This document shows, one piece after another, positions 5,774 through 8,337 of a stretch of 8,337 nucleotides of DNA (position 1 is its first letter; the number at the start of each line of letters is the position of its first letter). Where the stretch lies: assembly GCA_964573715.1 (NCBI GenBank), contig CAZNKR010000064.1, positions 1-8,337 of the forward strand, written 5' to 3'. The notes below the pieces were generated by a model. It was not told the DNA's origin and made no database searches. It worked only from the letters and a program-made list of their open reading frames with translations. The stretch comes from SVEL01 sp964573715. Lineage in GTDB: Bacteria; Bacillota; Clostridia; Lachnospirales; Lachnospiraceae. The position numbers and the translations under genes are program-made.

Positions 5774-7401
5774 AGCCAATTATTGTAGATATGAAGGATA
5801 TGAGTGATAGCACGGAGGTTTATGAGTCAAAACCGAACCGATTCCTTATATATACCATATATCTTATCCTGATAATACTTGTAGTTGCAGTTTTGTGGAT
5901 GAGTTTATCCAAGATGGATATTGTGGTAAAAAGTAATGGTATTTTTAAAGGAAGTAATGCAGTTTATGAAATTAGCAGTGGAGTCACCGGAAGTGTAAAG
6001 GAAAATCATATAGCAAACGGACAATATGTAAAGGAAGGAGATGTCCTTTATGTGCTTAATATAGAGGAGCTTTCTGATACAATTCTTCGCTATCAAAATG
6101 AACTGGATGCATCAAAAGATAGAATCGAAATTCTGTCTGCATATGAAAAAAGCCTTGGCGGAGATAAAAATGAATTAGATTCTTACGCTGATAATCCGTA
6201 TTATGAGGAATTTGTAAACAGAAGGGATCTTTTATATGCCAATGTGAACCTGAGTGAAAGTGACACGAATGGACAGGTTACTTTGTATCAGGGAAACGTG
6301 GATTCTTTATCCGCAACCATCGCAAAATATAATGAAAAAATCACTAAACTGAATACTGCAAAACAATGTATAACAACGCAGAATAACACTTTTGATGCTA
6401 CAGAAAGTTTTTATTACAGTATGTTGAGCAGTTATCTTGCTTCCTATAGTTATACAGCTTTGCAATATGACAATCAGATAAATGAATATCAGAGACAGAT
6501 AGATGATTATGATGAACAGATAAAAAGTGCGGAAGACGAATCGTCAAAAGTGGACGAACCGGTAACCGGAGAGGAAACGGTAAGTGATAATAATATACCC
6601 GTCGAAAATACTACCGCCAATGTGGAATCTCTGAAAAAACAAAGAGACGCTTTGATTACAGCCCGTGACTCAGTAATAAAAGAAAAAGCACAGGCATTAA
6701 TGAATCTGAAATTACAACAGATTACAACCATAGAACAGCAGATTTCAGGATATAATGATACAATTCTATCCTTGGAAACAAATCTCACATCTGCCAGATT
6801 ACAGTTAGAAGCTGTAAATGGTGTAGATAGTGAAGCAAAGGAATCGGTTGCCATTCTTACAGAAAAAGGAAACATAGCGGCAGAAATTTTAAGCTATGAG
6901 GATAAGCAAAAGGAATGCGAAACCTATTTAAAAAGCTATGATATTAGGAATGATAACTGTATCATAAAGGCAAATGTCTCAGGTTATTTTTATACATCAC
7001 AGGATTTAAAAACCGGTAGCTATGTGCAGGAGGGAACAGCTATAGGAACCATTTATCTGGAACAGGAATCAAAGTATTATGCAGAAATTTATGTAGAGAA
7101 TTCTGATATTGCAAAAATAAAAGAAGGACAGGAAGTAAAATTTGAAATAGCAGCTTACCCATCCAGCGAATACGGGTACTTTGAAGGTACTGTAGAAAAT
7201 ATAGCAAAGGATATATCGGTAGACCAAAGTACGGGATATGCCTATTACCTTGTGAAGGTTAAATGTGACAACATGACCTTAAAAGGAAAAGATGGTGAAG
7301 AGGCAACTCTTATGAACGGAATGGCATGTCAAGCAAAAATAGTCATAGACGAGAAAAATGTGTTAACCTATCTGTTAGAAAAAATTGATTTGTTGGATTA
7401 A
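5770..7401 (+). CDS. HlyD-like membrane fusion/accessory protein for bacteriocin export
   Basis: A 543-residue protein with a short cytoplasmic amino end, one membrane anchor (about 25-45) and a large extracytoplasmic part. A split biotinyl-lipoyl-like domain is visible as ITS-type glycine-rich halves near 65-95 (NGQYVKEGDVLY) and 392-430 (TGSYVQEGTAIG). Between them is a long coiled-coil stretch rich in Gln, Glu, Lys and Leu (about 105-385). It is interrupted near 255-285 by an acidic, Thr/Val/Asn-containing low-complexity linker. A beta-barrel-like carboxyl part follows. Gram-positive relatives (LcnD/MesE type) assist PCAT exporters; at 543 residues this one is longer than usual, because of the coiled coil. 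The ATGA overlap with the exporter gene supports coupled translation and a stoichiometric complex. It is the last gene of the operon, and no clear intrinsic terminator follows it. Confidence 0.85.
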   Translation: MKPIIVDMKDMSDSTEVYESKPNRFLIYTIYLILIILVVAVLWMSLSKMDIVVKSNGIFKGSNAVYEISSGVTGSVKENHIANGQYVKEGDVLYVLNIEELSDTILRYQNELDASKDRIEILSAYEKSLGGDKNELDSYADNPYYEEFVNRRDLLYANVNLSESDTNGQVTLYQGNVDSLSATIAKYNEKITKLNTAKQCITTQNNTFDATESFYYSMLSSYLASYSYTALQYDNQINEYQRQIDDYDEQIKSAEDESSKVDEPVTGEETVSDNNIPVENTTANVESLKKQRDALITARDSVIKEKAQALMNLKLQQITTIEQQISGYNDTILSLETNLTSARLQLEAVNGVDSEAKESVAILTEKGNIAAEILSYEDKQKECETYLKSYDIRNDNCIIKANVSGYFYTSQDLKTGSYVQEGTAIGTIYLEQESKYYAEIYVENSDIAKIKEGQEVKFEIAAYPSSEYGYFEGTVENIAKDISVDQSTGYAYYLVKVKCDNMTLKGKDGEEATLMNGMACQAKIVIDEKNVLTYLLEKIDLLD

Positions 7402-7410
7402 ACATTAAAT

Positions 7411-7490
7411 GATCGAGTAGGAGGCTAATCATTAGTTGATTAGCCGACCTCTCACACCACCTGGCATACTGTTCAGTACCAAGGCGGTTC
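7411..7490 (-). ncRNA. Group II intron 3' end (domains V and VI), remnant
   Basis: Reading the minus strand from 7490, GAACCGCC opens a bulged hairpin (about 7489-7456). It pairs ACCGCC with GGTGGT, then TGG with CCA and TACTG with CAGTA across a two-base bulge, which is the layout of domain V. The CGC triad at its base is what class C bacterial introns carry. GTGTGAGAGG then leads to a 9-pair hairpin (7423-7431 with 7437-7445) and an ending CCTACTCGAT typical of domain VI and the intron 3' end. The intron boundary lies about ten bases after the HlyD-like gene's stop. Domains I-IV are missing, so this is a dead fragment. Confidence 0.7.
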
Positions 7491-7491
7491 T

Positions 7492-7578
7492 TTAGTTTTC
7501 ATAAACTATCAGGTAATAGTCAAGAAAGGATGCATATCCTAGCTTGGCTATTATTTTATTTGTGAGCACTGTAAAGGA
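7492..7578 (-). pseudogene. Group II intron reverse transcriptase/maturase, C-terminal remnant
   Basis: The minus strand reads open for 28 codons up to a TAA at 7494-7492. The translation includes TVLTNKIIAKLGY followed by ASFLDYY. This matches the usual carboxyl end of class C intron-encoded proteins (LTN-x-RLAKLGY-x-SFLDYY type) from memory of the family. The stop falls directly before domain V, exactly where such proteins end. Everything upstream, including the reverse transcriptase catalytic domain, is gone: the sequence switches near 7564-7580 to transposase coding on the opposite strand. The few codons near the junction could belong to either gene. Confidence 0.6.
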
Positions 7579-7723
7579 ACGACCTTTTTATCCTATGGAA
7601 TTTCGTGTGCTAAGATTCCCGATTACTAAAGATTCATATGAATGCATTATAACAAATCTTCCAGCTTCTGAATTTTCAGTCAATGATATAAAAGAAATAT
7701 ATGGAATGCGTTGGGGGATAATA
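7564..7723 (+). pseudogene. IS4-family transposase fragment
   Basis: An open plus-strand stretch encodes PMEFRVLRFPITKDSYECI, then ITNLP and KEIYGMRWG, which is the conserved carboxyl half of IS4-type DDE transposases. The family's YREK motif is Y-x2-R-x3-E-x6-K. Here Tyr and Arg are present, but the frame diverges right after RWG, so the catalytic glutamate and the rest are absent. There is no proper start: the open frame can only begin at a TTG inside the neighbouring intron remnant. The coding break coincides with the palindrome at 7709-7748. No terminal inverted repeats or target duplications were found, so this is a decayed scrap and not an active insertion sequence. Confidence 0.75.
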
Positions 7724-7748
7724 CCGATATCGGTATTATTCCCCAACG
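7709..7748. repeat. 40-bp near-perfect palindrome
   Basis: Bases 7709-7728 and 7729-7748 are reverse complements with a single mismatch (G at 7715 against A in the mirrored copy) and no spacer. The left arm is transposase coding sequence (the RWG codons), so the right arm is an inverted copy of it. No T-run follows on either strand, so a terminator role is weakly supported, though it could still impede transcription. Bases 7749-7798, between it and the tfoX-like gene, hold nothing I recognise. Confidence 0.85.
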
Positions 7749-7798
7749 ATCAAAATAAAATCTATAATTCTTAATATTTAGCATGACACATTCCCTTT

Positions 7799-8149
7799 TC
7801 ATAAATTTTTTCTCAACAAATCGAAATTGTCCTTTTTCTTCTTAGGTTTTGGAGCAGGCAATTCATCATACATAACATCAAATAACCCAGTTAAGTATTC
7901 CTTATTGTCAACATCATCAACAAGCAACATTTCTTTTGATCCCTCGTATGGCAGTTCATACTCAGCATTTGGCATATAAGAAATTGCTGATTTTACAGGC
8001 TTCACAAGTAATCTATCATCATAGATCCCACCAACAATCTTGCCTCTATAATAGAGAATAAATTCTCCCATCATTGCTCTATATGATATATCCTCCAACT
8101 CACATAACTGTCCTAAAATAAAATCTAAATATTCTTTACTCGATGCCAT
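7799..8149 (-). CDS. TfoX N-terminal-domain protein
   Basis: A 116-residue soluble protein matching the TfoX_N (Sxy-like) family. It begins with a helix and then AMMGEFILYYRGKIVGGIYDDRL, split here as AMMGEFILYYRG (25-36) and GGIYDDRLLVKPV (40-52), the most conserved part of the family. The carboxyl end is Lys-rich (KPKKKK near 102-107). Proteobacterial TfoX/Sxy helps switch on competence, but the many short Firmicute members with only this domain have no established role, and a DNA- or nucleic-acid-related function is only inference from the basic tail. The start is supported by GGAGG (8158-8154) on the minus strand, four bases upstream, which is slightly close. It is transcribed toward the RiPP operon and looks functionally unrelated to it. 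Confidence 0.85.
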   Translation of the reverse strand: MASSKEYLDFILGQLCELEDISYRAMMGEFILYYRGKIVGGIYDDRLLVKPVKSAISYMPNAEYELPYEGSKEMLLVDDVDNKEYLTGLFDVMYDELPAPKPKKKKDNFDLLRKNL

Positions 8150-8183
8150 AAGCCCTCCACCAATTCAAATTTTTCTTCACATC

Positions 8184-8192
8184 ATTGTAGCA
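8184..8192 (-). promoter_or_regulatory. Promoter of the tfoX-like gene (extended -10)
   Basis: On the minus strand TGC-TACAAT (8192-8184) forms an extended -10 element, about 35 bases before the start codon. It predicts a short leader of roughly 28 bases. The -35 region is poor, as is common with extended -10 promoters. Confidence 0.5.
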
Positions 8193-8337
8193 TTTCTAAC
8201 CATAAAAATCTATTGAAACTTCACCACTTTACAGTTTGATATCTGCGCCATTAACTTCGGATTTGAATAGAAATGTATAATACTATTGTAAGGATTGGAA
8301 GGGAGAGAACAAGCAGGTAAAAAAACGTGGATTTGCA
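8193..8337. other. Intergenic edge region
   Basis: No gene is supported here. A plus-strand TATAAT at 8276-8281 lacks a well-placed -35 (TTAACT at 8251 is 19 bases away). A short open frame from a TTG at 8295 runs off the window edge without a convincing start. Confidence 0.4.

Noticed and set aside
7423..7445. GGCTAATCA/TGATTAGCC hairpin as the operon terminator
   Set aside because: No T-run follows, and the hairpin fits domain VI of the group II intron on the other strand.
7709..7748. Palindrome as a bidirectional terminator for the tfoX-like gene or the RiPP operon
   Set aside because: Neither strand has a T-run after the stem, and one arm is plain transposase coding sequence, so a rearrangement origin explains it better.
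8295..8337. Start of a new plus-strand gene from a TTG at 8295
   Set aside because: It has only 14 codons before the window ends, the Shine-Dalgarno-like AAGGA is too close to the TTG, and no recognisable motif is present.

Overview
The window looks like a low-GC Firmicute, most likely a gut or rumen Clostridia of the Lachnospiraceae type. This rests on the AT-rich sequence, strong AGGAGG-type ribosome binding sites, Gram-positive bacteriocin export architecture, a Clostridia-style GEMM riboswitch, and group II intron and IS4-type debris. The genus cannot be fixed from the sequence alone.

Bases 1-287 are a regulatory leader. A near-consensus promoter (131-159) feeds directly into a cyclic-di-GMP-I (GEMM-I) type riboswitch (about 164-240). 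An intrinsic terminator (235-273) follows immediately, just ahead of the first ribosome binding site, so entry into the operon appears to be gated by transcription attenuation in response to a cyclic dinucleotide.

Bases 288-7401 are one plus-strand operon of six tightly spaced genes that together form a ribosomally made, post-translationally modified peptide (RiPP) or bacteriocin locus. In order they are a BcrA/LanF-like ABC ATPase, its six-helix permease (probable self-immunity), a 62-residue precursor with a double-glycine leader and a 32-residue core carrying two cysteines, a radical SAM/SPASM maturase with a PqqD-like recognition domain, a C39-peptidase ABC exporter, and a HlyD-like accessory protein. 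The inferred flow is: the maturase binds the leader and modifies the core; the C39 domain cuts after Gly-Gly while the exporter moves the core out through or alongside the HlyD-like protein; the ATPase-permease pair protects the producer. A long AU-rich hairpin lies between the precursor and maturase genes and may set their expression ratio. The first four genes are visibly more AT-rich than the two export genes, which suggests a mosaic operon.

Bases 7402-7798 are a graveyard of mobile DNA. On the minus strand lie domains V and VI and the last codons of the reverse transcriptase of a group II intron. These abut a plus-strand fragment of an IS4-like transposase that stops in a 40-bp near-perfect palindrome just before its catalytic glutamate. 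Bases 7799-8149 (minus) encode a TfoX N-terminal-domain protein with its own promoter. The last 190 bases are intergenic apart from that promoter.

The most notable system is the RiPP operon under apparent second-messenger riboswitch control, with a precursor whose core I do not recognise as a known peptide.
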